In this document: positions 33,975 to 40,937 of the stretch, piece by piece
Position numbering within the stretch: position 1 is the stretch's first letter
How the letters are laid out: each line of letters opens with the position of its first letter
NCBI RefSeq assembly: GCF_025200925.1
Contig: NZ_CP104174.1
Location: 3,162,001 to 3,226,000, forward strand
Direction of reading: 5' to 3'
Origin: Bradyrhizobium sp. CB1015
Lineage (GTDB): Bacteria; Pseudomonadota; Alphaproteobacteria; Rhizobiales; Xanthobacteraceae
DNA length: 64,000 nucleotides
Position numbers and translations under genes: made by a program
The notes under the pieces: generated by a model
Database searches by the model: none
Told to the model about the DNA's origin: nothing
Seen by the model: only the letters and a program-made list of their open reading frames with translations

Positions 33975-34814
33975 TCAGGCCGCGACGCGGGGCTTTGCAG
34001 CCTTTTCGGCCTGGCGCTTCGGCAGGGTCATGACGTGCGTGGCATAGAGGGTCATGCCGGTGAAGGCGAGGCCGCCGACGAGGTTGCCGAGCACGGTCGG
34101 GATCTCGTTCCAGATCAGATAGTCCATGATCGAGAACTTGGCGTGCAGCAGCAGGCCCGACGGGAACAGGAACATGTTCACGACGGAATGCTCGAACACC
34201 ATGTAGAAGAACACCAGGATCGGCATCCACATCGCGATGACCTTGCCGGGGACAGAGGTCGAGATCATGGCGCCGACGACGCCGGTCGAGACCATCCAGT
34301 TGCAGAGCATGCCGCGCAGGAACAGCGTCGCCATGCCGGCCGCGCCGTGCGCGGCATAGCCCAGCGTTCGGCCTTCGCCGATATTGCCGATGGCCGCGCC
34401 GACCTTGTCGGGGGCCTGCGTGAAGCCGAAGGTCGTGACGAAGGCCATCATGAAGGCCACGGTGAAGGCGCCGGCGAAATTGCCGACGAAGACGAGGCCC
34501 CAATTGCGCAGCACGCCACTGAGCGTGACGCCCGGGCGCTTGTCGATCAGCGCGAGCGGCGAGAGCACGAACACGCCGGTGAGCAGGTCGAAGCCCAGGA
34601 GATAGAGCATGACGAAGCCTACGGGGAACAGGAGCGCGCCGACCAGCGGCTGGCCGGTGTTCACGTTGATCGTGACGGCGAACCAAGCCGCGAGGGCCAG
34701 GATGGCGCCGGCCATGTAGGCGCGGATGATGGTATCCCGGGTGGACATGAAGATCTTGGACTCGCCCGCATCCACCATCTTGGTGACGAATTCCGAAGGC
34801 GCGAGATACGACAT
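33975..34814 (-). CDS. Formate/nitrite transporter family protein
   Basis: A 279-residue inner-membrane channel of the FNT (FocA/NirC) family with six helices. It has the N-terminal LAPSEFVTKMVDAGESKIFM amphipathic helix and the helix-1 AYMAGAILALAAWFAV. The loop LYLLGFDLLTGVFVLSPLAL follows, with NFAGAFTVAFMMAF, LRGMLCNWMVSTG (the family Asn-Trp segment) and FEHSVVNMFLFPSGLL. This last region holds the FEHSxxN signature whose histidine is the central pore residue. In this neighbourhood nitrite is the likely substrate. The ATG at 34814 has AAGGA seven bases upstream. It is divergent from nrtA, with sigma-54-type signals between. Confidence 0.92.
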   Translation of the reverse strand: MSYLAPSEFVTKMVDAGESKIFMSTRDTIIRAYMAGAILALAAWFAVTINVNTGQPLVGALLFPVGFVMLYLLGFDLLTGVFVLSPLALIDKRPGVTLSGVLRNWGLVFVGNFAGAFTVAFMMAFVTTFGFTQAPDKVGAAIGNIGEGRTLGYAAHGAAGMATLFLRGMLCNWMVSTGVVGAMISTSVPGKVIAMWMPILVFFYMVFEHSVVNMFLFPSGLLLHAKFSIMDYLIWNEIPTVLGNLVGGLAFTGMTLYATHVMTLPKRQAEKAAKPRVAA

Positions 34815-34886
34815 CAATGGTTCCTTTGCTTCGTAAGTGAGATCGACACACGCCCCCTGGCGAGAGCGCGGCTGAACGTCATCGGT

Positions 34887-34910
34887 CGTGCGGGCGGCCT
34901 GCCGCGCACG
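34887..34910. other. GC-rich hairpin in the channel gene leader
   Basis: CGTGCG pairs with CGCACG, with an inner GGC/GCC extension, about 75-95 bases before the channel ATG on the minus-strand transcript. No T-run follows. It could influence leader structure or stability; nothing more can be said. Confidence 0.35.
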
Positions 34911-35059
34911 AGGGGCTATGGAAAGTCTGGATGCTCAGGGAATCGCGTCACGAGGACTCTGAAGCCGGGAGACCGCGAAGCAGGTGAGCTTCCGGGATGC
35001 GGCCGCCAGCGGCTGCATCAGTGCGGCCATGCCGCAGTCTTCGTTGACGGCAATTGAGA

Positions 35060-35077
35060 AGCAAGTTGCGTGCCGCT
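35060..35077 (-). promoter_or_regulatory. Sigma-54 (-24/-12) promoter for the nitrite channel gene
   Basis: Minus strand reads CGGCACGCAACTTGCTT. The invariant GG (35074-35073) and GC (35062-35061) are ten bases apart, matching the consensus YTGGCACG-N4-TTGCW except for one base at the 5' edge. Transcription would start near 35049. The NtrC-type sites lie 145 and 165 bases upstream. Confidence 0.68.
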
Positions 35078-35186
35078 ACAGCGCGGCAAAAATAGAGAGC
35101 CATTTCAATGCGATCTCGCTCTGATTGATCTCGGTCTGTCGCCTTCGCAGCCTTTTGATTGAGCTGCTGCATAAGCTTTGTGCGTC

Positions 35187-35221
35187 GCACAAGAAATGTG
35201 CAGATCGCAAATTTCGCATGC
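35187..35221. promoter_or_regulatory. Tandem NtrC-type enhancer shared by divergent promoters
   Basis: Site 1, GCACAAGAAATGTGC (35187-35201), matches the NtrC form GCAC-N7-GTGC exactly. Site 2, GCAAATTTCGCATGC (35207-35221), is a weaker copy of the same length. Centres are 20 bp apart, about two helical turns. The sites lie about 127 and 107 bases upstream of the predicted nrtA start and 145-165 upstream of the channel start. Confidence 0.7.
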
Positions 35222-35295
35222 GGAATCAGCCTGCGACAGTTTGGCGCGACCATCATAATAAATTGAAACTTCAGCGCTTTTTGAGGCGCTACGCT

Positions 35296-35311
35296 TGGCA
35301 TGAAGCTTGAA
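35296..35311 (+). promoter_or_regulatory. Sigma-54-like promoter for nrtABC
   Basis: TTGGCATGAAGCTTGAA has GG at 35297-35298 and, ten bases on, GA at 35309-35310 instead of the usual GC. The -24 half is good, the -12 half imperfect. The same GA occurs before narK at the same distance from its enhancer. Confidence 0.5.
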
Positions 35312-35377
35312 TACTTCCAGCCCGACGCCATTGAAGCCGTCCCGCGAGACATCTCATCCGATTTGCTGACGCCACCA

Positions 35378-35425
35378 GACGGGGGTCCCTCCCGTCGCGC
35401 GTTCGCATGCGCCAAGTAAGGCGCA
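35378..35425 (+). other. Two leader hairpins before nrtA
   Basis: GACGGG-N7-CCCGTC (35378-35396) and TGCGCC-AAGTAA-GGCGCA (35408-35425), the second with a six-base loop, lie in the predicted 5' leader about 75-120 bases before nrtA. NasT/NasR ANTAR proteins bind paired six-base-loop hairpins, but the conserved loop A1 and G4 are not met here. Confidence 0.35.
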
Positions 35426-35497
35426 ACCGGACGGACGGGCTGCTCGCGCGCACAGCCGCAAATCATTCCGCAACGACGCCAAAGGACGACACTGCCT

Positions 35498-36820
35498 ATG
35501 ACCAAGCGCATCCGCCGGCCCTCGGAAACGACCGGCCTCAGCCGCCGGCAATTGTTGAAGGCCACCGGCTCGACCGCCGCACTGCTCGCCGCCGCCAAGC
35601 TGAATTTCCCCGCCGGCGCCTTCGCCCAGGACGGAGGCCCCGAGGTCAAGGGGGCCAAGCTCGGCTTCATTGCGCTCTCCGATGCCGGCCCGCTGTTCGT
35701 CGCCAAGGACAAGGGCCTGTTCGCAAAGCACGGCGTGCCCGACACCGACGTGCAGAAGCAGGCGTCCTGGGGCACCACGCGCGACAACCTCGTGCTCGGC
35801 TCCGAAGGCAATGGCATCGACGGCGCGCATATCCTCACCCCGATGCCGTATCTGATCTCGGCCGGCAAGGTGACGCAGAACAACCAGCCGACGCCGATGT
35901 ACATCCTGGCGCGGCTCAATCTCGATGCGCAGTGCATTTCGGTCGCCAAGGAATATGCCGACCTCAAGGTCGGCGCGGACGCCTCGGTGCTCAAGGCCGC
36001 ATTCGAGAAGAAGAAAGCCGAAGGCAAGTCGGCCAAGGTCGCGATGACCTTCCCGGGCGGCACGCATGACCTCTGGATCCGCTACTGGCTCGCAGCCGGC
36101 GGCATCGACCCCGACAAGGACGTCGAGACCATCACCGTGCCGCCGCCCCAGATGGTGGCGAACATGAAGGTCGGCACCATGGACGCCTTCTGCGTCGGCG
36201 AGCCCTGGCCCGGGCAGTTGGTCCACCAGAAGATCGGCTATACCGCCGTCAACACCGGCGAGATCTGGAGCAAGCATCCCGAAAAGTCGTTCGGCATGCG
36301 CGCGGCCTGGGTCGACAAGAACCCGAAGGCTGCAAAGGCGATCCTGATGGCCGTGATGGAGGCCCAGCAATGGGCCGACAAGATGGAGAACAAGGAAGAG
36401 CTCGCCACCATCATGGCGAAGCGCCAGTGGATCAACTGCCCGGTCGAGGACATCGCCGACCGCGCCAAGGGCAAGTTCGACTACGGCATCCCCGGCAAGG
36501 TGATCGAGAACTCGCCGCACATCATGAAGTACTGGCGCGATCATGCCTCTTATCCGTTCCAGAGCCACGATCTCTGGTTCATGACCGAGGACATTCGCTG
36601 GGGCAAATACGAGGCTGGTTTCGACAGCAAGGCGCTGATCGCCAAGGTCAACCGCGAGGACCTCTGGAAGGACGCGGCCAAGACCCTTGGCGTCGCCGCC
36701 GCCGACATTCCGGCCTCCACCTCGCGCGGCAAGGAGACCTTCTTCGACGGCAAGGTGTTCGATCCGGAAAATCCGGCTGCCTATCTGAAGTCGCTCGCGA
36801 TCAAGCGCGTCGAAGTCTGA
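35498..36820 (+). CDS. nrtA: Nitrate ABC transporter substrate-binding protein
   Basis: A 440-residue periplasmic binding protein of the CmpA/NrtA family. It is exported by Tat: the twin-arginine motif SRRQLLK is at residues 15-21 and cleavage is near residue 43 (AFA-QD). The mature protein has LGFIALSDAGPLFVAKDKGLFAKHG, GSEGNGIDGAHILTPMPYL, AMTFPGGTHDLWIRYWLAAGG and MDAFCVGEPWPGQLV, all typical of NrtA. It binds nitrate with high affinity for the NrtBC permease. It starts the rightward operon; the predicted leader is about 175 bases. Bicarbonate (CmpA) is the alternative, unlikely here. Confidence 0.94.
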   Translation: MTKRIRRPSETTGLSRRQLLKATGSTAALLAAAKLNFPAGAFAQDGGPEVKGAKLGFIALSDAGPLFVAKDKGLFAKHGVPDTDVQKQASWGTTRDNLVLGSEGNGIDGAHILTPMPYLISAGKVTQNNQPTPMYILARLNLDAQCISVAKEYADLKVGADASVLKAAFEKKKAEGKSAKVAMTFPGGTHDLWIRYWLAAGGIDPDKDVETITVPPPQMVANMKVGTMDAFCVGEPWPGQLVHQKIGYTAVNTGEIWSKHPEKSFGMRAAWVDKNPKAAKAILMAVMEAQQWADKMENKEELATIMAKRQWINCPVEDIADRAKGKFDYGIPGKVIENSPHIMKYWRDHASYPFQSHDLWFMTEDIRWGKYEAGFDSKALIAKVNREDLWKDAAKTLGVAAADIPASTSRGKETFFDGKVFDPENPAAYLKSLAIKRVEV

Positions 36821-36884
36821 TGGAGCCCCGCGGCCGCCTTTAGGGGCGGCCGCATCGTCCTTGCCACGCCGGAGAGAGATAGCG

Positions 36885-37781
36885 ATGAACATGACTGCCA
36901 CGAAGATCGAGGTTGAGACCGCGACGCCTGTCGCAACGGTTGCGCCGGTCGTCGCGCTGACGCCGAAGCGTCCCCCGCGCGCCGAAGCTTACGCACGCAT
37001 GGCACGCGAGACGGCGGTGCGCGTGATCCCGCCGCTGGTCGTGATCGCGCTGCTGACGCTGGTGTGGGAGCTGGTCTGCCGGAGAGCCGGCTCGGCACTG
37101 CCGCCGCCGTCGAGAGTTTTCAAGGACACCAAGGAGCTGATCTTCGATCCGTTCTTCGACCATGGCGGCATCGACAAGGGGCTGTTCTGGCATCTCTCCG
37201 CCAGTCTCCAGCGCGTCGCCTTCGGCTACTCGCTCTCGGCCATCGCCGGCATCGCGCTCGGCGTGCTGGTCGGGCAGTCGGTCTGGGCGATGCGCGGGCT
37301 CGATCCGCTGTTCCAGGTGCTGCGAACCATTCCGCCGCTGGCCTGGCTGCCGCTCTCGCTCGCGGCCTTCCGCGACGGCCAGCCTAGCGCGATCTTCGTC
37401 ATCTTCATCACCTCGATCTGGCCGATCATCATCAACACCGCGGTCGGCATCCGCAACATCCCGCAGGACTATCGCAACGTCGCCGCGGTGGTGCAGCTCA
37501 ATCCGCTTGAATTCTTCGCAAAGGTCATGATCCCGGCGGCGGCGCCCTACATCTTCACGGGCCTGCGCATCGGCATCGGCCTGTCCTGGCTCGCGATCGT
37601 CGCAGCCGAAATGCTGATCGGCGGCGTCGGCATCGGCTTCTTCATCTGGGACGCCTGGAACTCCTCGCATATCAGCGAGATCGTCCTGGCACTGTTCTAT
37701 GTCGGCATCGTCGGCTTCGTGCTGGACCGCCTGATCGCGGGGCTCGGCAAGGTCGTCACCCGCGGCACCGCGCAGAACTGA
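36885..37781 (+). CDS. nrtB: Nitrate ABC transporter permease
   Basis: A 298-residue inner-membrane permease of the TauC/SsuC/NrtB type with about six helices. FVIFITSIWPIIINTAVGI and the cytoplasmic EAA-like loop QLNPLEFFAKVMIPAAAPYI are characteristic of NrtB. The N-terminal 45 residues are cytoplasmic. It lies 64 bases after nrtA and ten before the ATPase gene. The ATG at 36885 follows GGAGAGAG; a second ATG two codons on is possible. Confidence 0.93.
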   Translation: MNMTATKIEVETATPVATVAPVVALTPKRPPRAEAYARMARETAVRVIPPLVVIALLTLVWELVCRRAGSALPPPSRVFKDTKELIFDPFFDHGGIDKGLFWHLSASLQRVAFGYSLSAIAGIALGVLVGQSVWAMRGLDPLFQVLRTIPPLAWLPLSLAAFRDGQPSAIFVIFITSIWPIIINTAVGIRNIPQDYRNVAAVVQLNPLEFFAKVMIPAAAPYIFTGLRIGIGLSWLAIVAAEMLIGGVGIGFFIWDAWNSSHISEIVLALFYVGIVGFVLDRLIAGLGKVVTRGTAQN

Positions 37782-37791
37782 GGAGAGGGAC

Positions 37792-38586
37792 ATGACCGCC
37801 TATCTGAAGCTCGACCACATCGACAAGGTCTTCACCCGCGGCGCCGCCACCACGGAAGTGCTCAAGGACATCAACCTGACGATCGAGAAGGGCGAATACG
37901 TCTCGATCATCGGCCATTCCGGCTGCGGCAAGTCGACCCTGCTCAACATCATCGCGGGGCTGACCGGCGCCACCACGGGTGGCGTGCTGCTGGAAAACCG
38001 CGAGGTGAACTCGCCGGGGCCCGATCGCGCCGTGGTGTTCCAGAACCACAGCCTGCTGCCGTGGCTGACCGTTTACGAGAACGTCAAGCTCGGCGTCGAC
38101 AAGGTCTTCGCCAAGACCAAGTCCCGTGCCGAGCGCGACGCCTGGGTCATGCACAATCTCAACCTCGTGCAGATGGCCCATGCCAGGGACAAGCGTCCGT
38201 CCGAGATCTCCGGCGGCATGAAGCAGCGCGTCGGTATCGCCCGGGCGCTGGCCATGGAGCCGAAAGTGCTGCTGCTGGACGAGCCGTTCGGCGCGCTCGA
38301 CGCGCTGACCCGCGCGCATCTGCAGGACTCGGTGATGGCGCTGCATCAGAAGCTCGGCAACACCATCCTGATGATCACTCACGACGTCGACGAAGCCGTG
38401 CTGTTGTCCGACCGTATCGTGATGATGACCAACGGACCGAGCGCGCGCATCGGCGAGGTGCTGGAGGTGCCGCTGGCGCGGCCGCGCAAGCGGCTCGACC
38501 TCGCGACCAACGCCACCTATCTGAAGTGCCGCCAGCGGGTGCTCGAATTCCTCTACGAGCGTCATCGCTTCGTCGAGGCCGCGTAA
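37792..38586 (+). CDS. nrtC: Nitrate ABC transporter ATP-binding protein
   Basis: A 264-residue ATPase of the NrtCD/TauB/SsuB group. Walker A GHSGCGKST is at residues 41-49, then a Q-loop VVFQNHSLLPWLTVYENV. The signature ISGGMKQRVGIARAL, Walker B VLLLDEPFGALDALT and H-loop MITHDVDEAVLL follow. It has no NrtA-like C-terminal fusion, unlike cyanobacterial NrtC, so a homodimer of this short protein probably drives transport. It ends the nrtABC operon; the narK enhancer follows 67 bases later. Confidence 0.93.
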   Translation: MTAYLKLDHIDKVFTRGAATTEVLKDINLTIEKGEYVSIIGHSGCGKSTLLNIIAGLTGATTGGVLLENREVNSPGPDRAVVFQNHSLLPWLTVYENVKLGVDKVFAKTKSRAERDAWVMHNLNLVQMAHARDKRPSEISGGMKQRVGIARALAMEPKVLLLDEPFGALDALTRAHLQDSVMALHQKLGNTILMITHDVDEAVLLSDRIVMMTNGPSARIGEVLEVPLARPRKRLDLATNATYLKCRQRVLEFLYERHRFVEAA

Positions 38587-38652
38587 ATCACGCGTTCACG
38601 CGAGATATGCCCGCGCCTAATTAATCGACATCAAGCTCAATCCCTGTGCGTC

Positions 38653-38687
38653 GCACAGGGATTGAGCGAATCGCAAATTTAGCGTGC
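38653..38687. promoter_or_regulatory. Tandem NtrC-type enhancer upstream of narK
   Basis: Site 1 GCACAGGGATTGAGC (38653-38667) and site 2 GCAAATTTAGCGTGC (38673-38687), again 20 bp apart. The block aligns without gaps to 35187-35221; both share TGTGCGTCGCACA on the left and ATCGCAAATTT in the middle. Site 1 has one mismatch to GCAC-N7-GTGC. Confidence 0.65.
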
Positions 38688-38761
38688 GGAAAAGTCCTGC
38701 AAACAATTCGGGCAATACGAATAACGTCCTGAAATCCCTGCATTTCCCGCGTGCGCGCAAC

Positions 38762-38777
38762 TGGCACGGAAATTGAA
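38762..38777 (+). promoter_or_regulatory. Sigma-54-like promoter for narK
   Basis: CTGGCACGGAAATTGAAG has a perfect -24 half (CTGGCACG) and TTGAA in place of TTGCW at -12. GG is at 38763-38764, exactly 110 bases after the first enhancer base, the same as before nrtA. The start would be near 38787, giving a leader of about 140 bases. Confidence 0.6.
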
Positions 38778-38842
38778 GCGTCTTTGCGCGACGCCAACGA
38801 CGACGTCCCTCAACATCATCAATCAGCATCGTGAACTCGCCA

Positions 38843-38883
38843 CCGGGGGTCAAGCCTCGGAGCGCGCCTCCGTGACCGGAGGC
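38843..38883 (+). other. Two six-base-loop hairpins in the narK leader
   Basis: CCGGGG-GTCAAG-CCTCGG (38843-38860) and GCCTCC-GTGACC-GGAGGC (38866-38883). A competing hairpin CGGAG-N5-CTCCG (38858-38872) overlaps both, so the leader can switch structure. Loops lack the A1/G4 pattern of ANTAR targets, and no T-run follows. Confidence 0.35.
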
Positions 38884-38926
38884 AGAGCCTGCAACGACGC
38901 AGCGGTGAGCCTGGAAGGGATACTCA

Positions 38927-40318
38927 ATGACGAAGAATGCGACCCTGAACTCCAGCTGGATTTCAGACTGGCGCCCGGAGGATGAGGCGTTCTGGAACAA
39001 TACCGGCAAGTCGATCGCGCGGCGCAACCTGATCTGGTCCATCGTAGCCGAACATATCGGCTTCTCGGTCTGGCTGATCTGGAGCATCGTCACCACCAAG
39101 CTGCCGCAGGCGGGCTTCCAGTACAGCACCGACCAGCTGTTCCAGCTCGTCGCCGTGCCGGGCCTGATCGGCGCCTTCATGCGCTTTCCCTACACTTTCG
39201 CGGTGACGACGTTCGGCGGCCGCAACTGGACCATCTTCAGCGCGGCGATCCTGTTCATCCCGACCTTGTCGCTTGCCTATTTCGTCAGCCAGCCCGACAC
39301 GCCGTTCTGGCTCATGCTGCTGGTCGCCTCGACCGCGGGTCTCGGCGGCGGCAATTTCGCCTCCAGCATGACCAACATCTCCTTCTTCTTCCCCGACCGG
39401 ATGAAGGGATGGGCGCTCGGCCTCAACGCGGCCGGCGGCAATATCGGTGTCTCCAGCGTGCAGCTCCTGACCCCGATCCTGATGACGCTCGCCGTCTTCA
39501 ACCTGTACCAGGCAACGCCCGTCGACGGCATTTTCCTGCAGAATGCCGGCCTGATGTGGGTGCTGCCGATTGCGATCGCGGTGTTCGGCGCGGTGTTCTT
39601 CATGAACAACCTCACCACGGCGAAATCGTCGGTGAAGAACCAGCTCGCAATCGTCAAGCGCAAGCACACCTGGATCATGGCCTATCTCTATATCGGCACG
39701 TTCGGGTCCTTCATCGGCTACTCGGCGGCGTTTCCGCTGCTGCTCAAGACGCAATTCCCTACCGTGACGATCTCGATCGCCTTCCTCGGCCCGCTGGTCG
39801 GCTCGCTGTCGCGTCCGCTCGGCGGATGGCTCGCTGACCGGGTCGGCGGCTCCATCATCACATTCTGGAATTTCATTGTGATGGCGGGCGCCACGGTCGG
39901 CGCGCTCTACTTCGTCGGACACAAGGATTTCATCGGCTTCCTGTCGATGTTCCTGATCCTGTTCGTGACGACGGGCATCGGCAACGGCTCGACCTACCGC
40001 ATGATCCCCTCGATCTTCCGCGAGGAGAACCTGTTCAAGGTGCGCGGCAAGGGCGATGCGGCGCGCAGCGCCGCCCTGAAGACCGCGAGCATCGAGAGCG
40101 GCGCGGCGGTCGGCTTCATCGGCGCGGTCGGTGCTGTGGGCGGCTATCTGATCCCGAGCGGCTTCGGCAAGTCGATCGCCATGACCGGCGGGCCGCAGCT
40201 CGCGCTCGTGGTCTATCTCGGCTTCTACGCCTCCTGCCTCGCTCTGACCTGGTGGTTCTACCTGCGTCGCAGCCCGCAGGGTGAAGGCGCGCCAAGCCTC
40301 GCCGAGGCGCGTGTGTAG
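38927..40318 (+). CDS. narK: NarK-type nitrate/nitrite antiporter
   Basis: A 463-residue major facilitator protein with 12 helices. The nitrate-transporter signatures are present: GLGGGNFASSMTNISFFFPDRMKGWALGLNAAGGNIGVS (first nitrate signature) and, in the second half, LILFVTTGIGNGSTYRMIP. Arginines in helices 2 and 8 (FMRFPYTF, LSRPLGGW) match the substrate arginines of E. coli NarK. It exchanges nitrate for nitrite across the inner membrane, clearing nitrite made by NasC. It opens the narK-bjgb-flp-nasC operon known from B. diazoefficiens. Confidence 0.95.
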   Translation: MTKNATLNSSWISDWRPEDEAFWNNTGKSIARRNLIWSIVAEHIGFSVWLIWSIVTTKLPQAGFQYSTDQLFQLVAVPGLIGAFMRFPYTFAVTTFGGRNWTIFSAAILFIPTLSLAYFVSQPDTPFWLMLLVASTAGLGGGNFASSMTNISFFFPDRMKGWALGLNAAGGNIGVSSVQLLTPILMTLAVFNLYQATPVDGIFLQNAGLMWVLPIAIAVFGAVFFMNNLTTAKSSVKNQLAIVKRKHTWIMAYLYIGTFGSFIGYSAAFPLLLKTQFPTVTISIAFLGPLVGSLSRPLGGWLADRVGGSIITFWNFIVMAGATVGALYFVGHKDFIGFLSMFLILFVTTGIGNGSTYRMIPSIFREENLFKVRGKGDAARSAALKTASIESGAAVGFIGAVGAVGGYLIPSGFGKSIAMTGGPQLALVVYLGFYASCLALTWWFYLRRSPQGEGAPSLAEARV

Positions 40319-40366
40319 AGCATGATCCGGAAAAGTGTGAAGCGGTTTTCCGCCAAGATCATGCTC
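40318..40366. repeat. GAGCATGATCCG short palindrome, copy 3
   Basis: Begins in the last base of the narK stop: GAGCATGATCCGGAAAAG at the left, AAGATCATGCTC at the right, AGCGGTTTTCCG between. It could act as a hairpin between narK and bjgb. Confidence 0.85.
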
Positions 40367-40379
40367 AGAAGAAAAACAC

Positions 40380-40397
40380 TTGGCACGAATGTCGCTT
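40380..40397 (+). promoter_or_regulatory. Possible internal sigma-54 promoter before bjgb
   Basis: TTGGCACGAATGTCGCTT has GG (40382-40383) and GC (40394-40395) ten bases apart and differs from consensus only in TCGC for TTGC, as in the well-known glnA p2 promoter. Its start would be about 90 bases before bjgb. No clear NtrC site lies just upstream, and a palindromic repeat (40397-40428) follows, so it may be part of a repeat. Confidence 0.42.
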
Positions 40398-40428
40398 CTC
40401 CCCGTACGCGGGGAGAGGTCTCTCTGAT
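40397..40428. repeat. CTTCTCCCC/GGGGAGAGG short palindrome
   Basis: CTTCTCCCCGTACGCGGGGAGAGG, a compact hairpin between narK and bjgb, related to the elements at 4418-4580 and 60861-61015. Confidence 0.65.
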
Positions 40429-40498
40429 GACGTTTGATCCATGAACTTTTTCCGCAATGGCGCGGACGAAGGCAGACCGAAACAGACAGGAGAACATT

Positions 40499-40927
40499 AT
40501 GACGCCCGAGCAGATTACCCTCATTCAGCAGAGCTTCGCCAAGGTCGCCCCGATTTCGGAAGCCGCCGCGGTGCTGTTCTACGACCGCCTGTTCGAGGTG
40601 GCGCCGTCCGTACGCGCGATGTTTCCCGAGGACATGACCGAGCAGCGCAAGAAGCTGATGGGCATGCTCGCCGCGGTGGTCAGCGGCCTGTCGAACCTGG
40701 AGTCGATTCTGCCCGCGGCCTCCGCGCTCGCCAAGCGTCACGTCGACTATGGCGCCAAGGCCGAGCACTACCCCGTGGTCGGCGCGACCTTGCTGTGGAC
40801 CCTCGAGAAGGGCCTTGGCGAAGCCTGGACGCCCGAGCTTGCCACGGCCTGGACCGACGCCTACGGCGTGCTGTCCGGCTACATGATTTCCGAGGCCTAC
40901 GGCGCGCAAGCGCAGGCCGCCGAATAG
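40499..40927 (+). CDS. bjgb: Single-domain bacterial haemoglobin (Bjgb)
   Basis: A 142-residue globin without a reductase domain. The proximal haem ligand is His81 in LAKRHVDYG. The distal Tyr28 (FYDRLF, position B10) and Gln49 suit ligand stabilisation, as in NO-dioxygenating flavohaemoglobins. It starts at ATG 40499 with AGGAGA six bases upstream and is followed 11 bases later by flp. In B. diazoefficiens the equivalent gene is reported to help remove nitric oxide formed during nitrate assimilation, with Flp as electron donor. Cytoplasmic. Confidence 0.93.
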   Translation: MTPEQITLIQQSFAKVAPISEAAAVLFYDRLFEVAPSVRAMFPEDMTEQRKKLMGMLAAVVSGLSNLESILPAASALAKRHVDYGAKAEHYPVVGATLLWTLEKGLGEAWTPELATAWTDAYGVLSGYMISEAYGAQAQAAE

Positions 40928-40937
40928 GAGAAGCGTT

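Noticed and set aside
35175..35201. Reading TTGTGCGTCGCACAA and its narK counterpart as an RNA hairpin of an antitermination leader
   Set aside because: If the -24/-12 elements are the promoters, this block is upstream of transcription. The GCAC-N7-GTGC reading and the constant 110-base distance favour a DNA enhancer.
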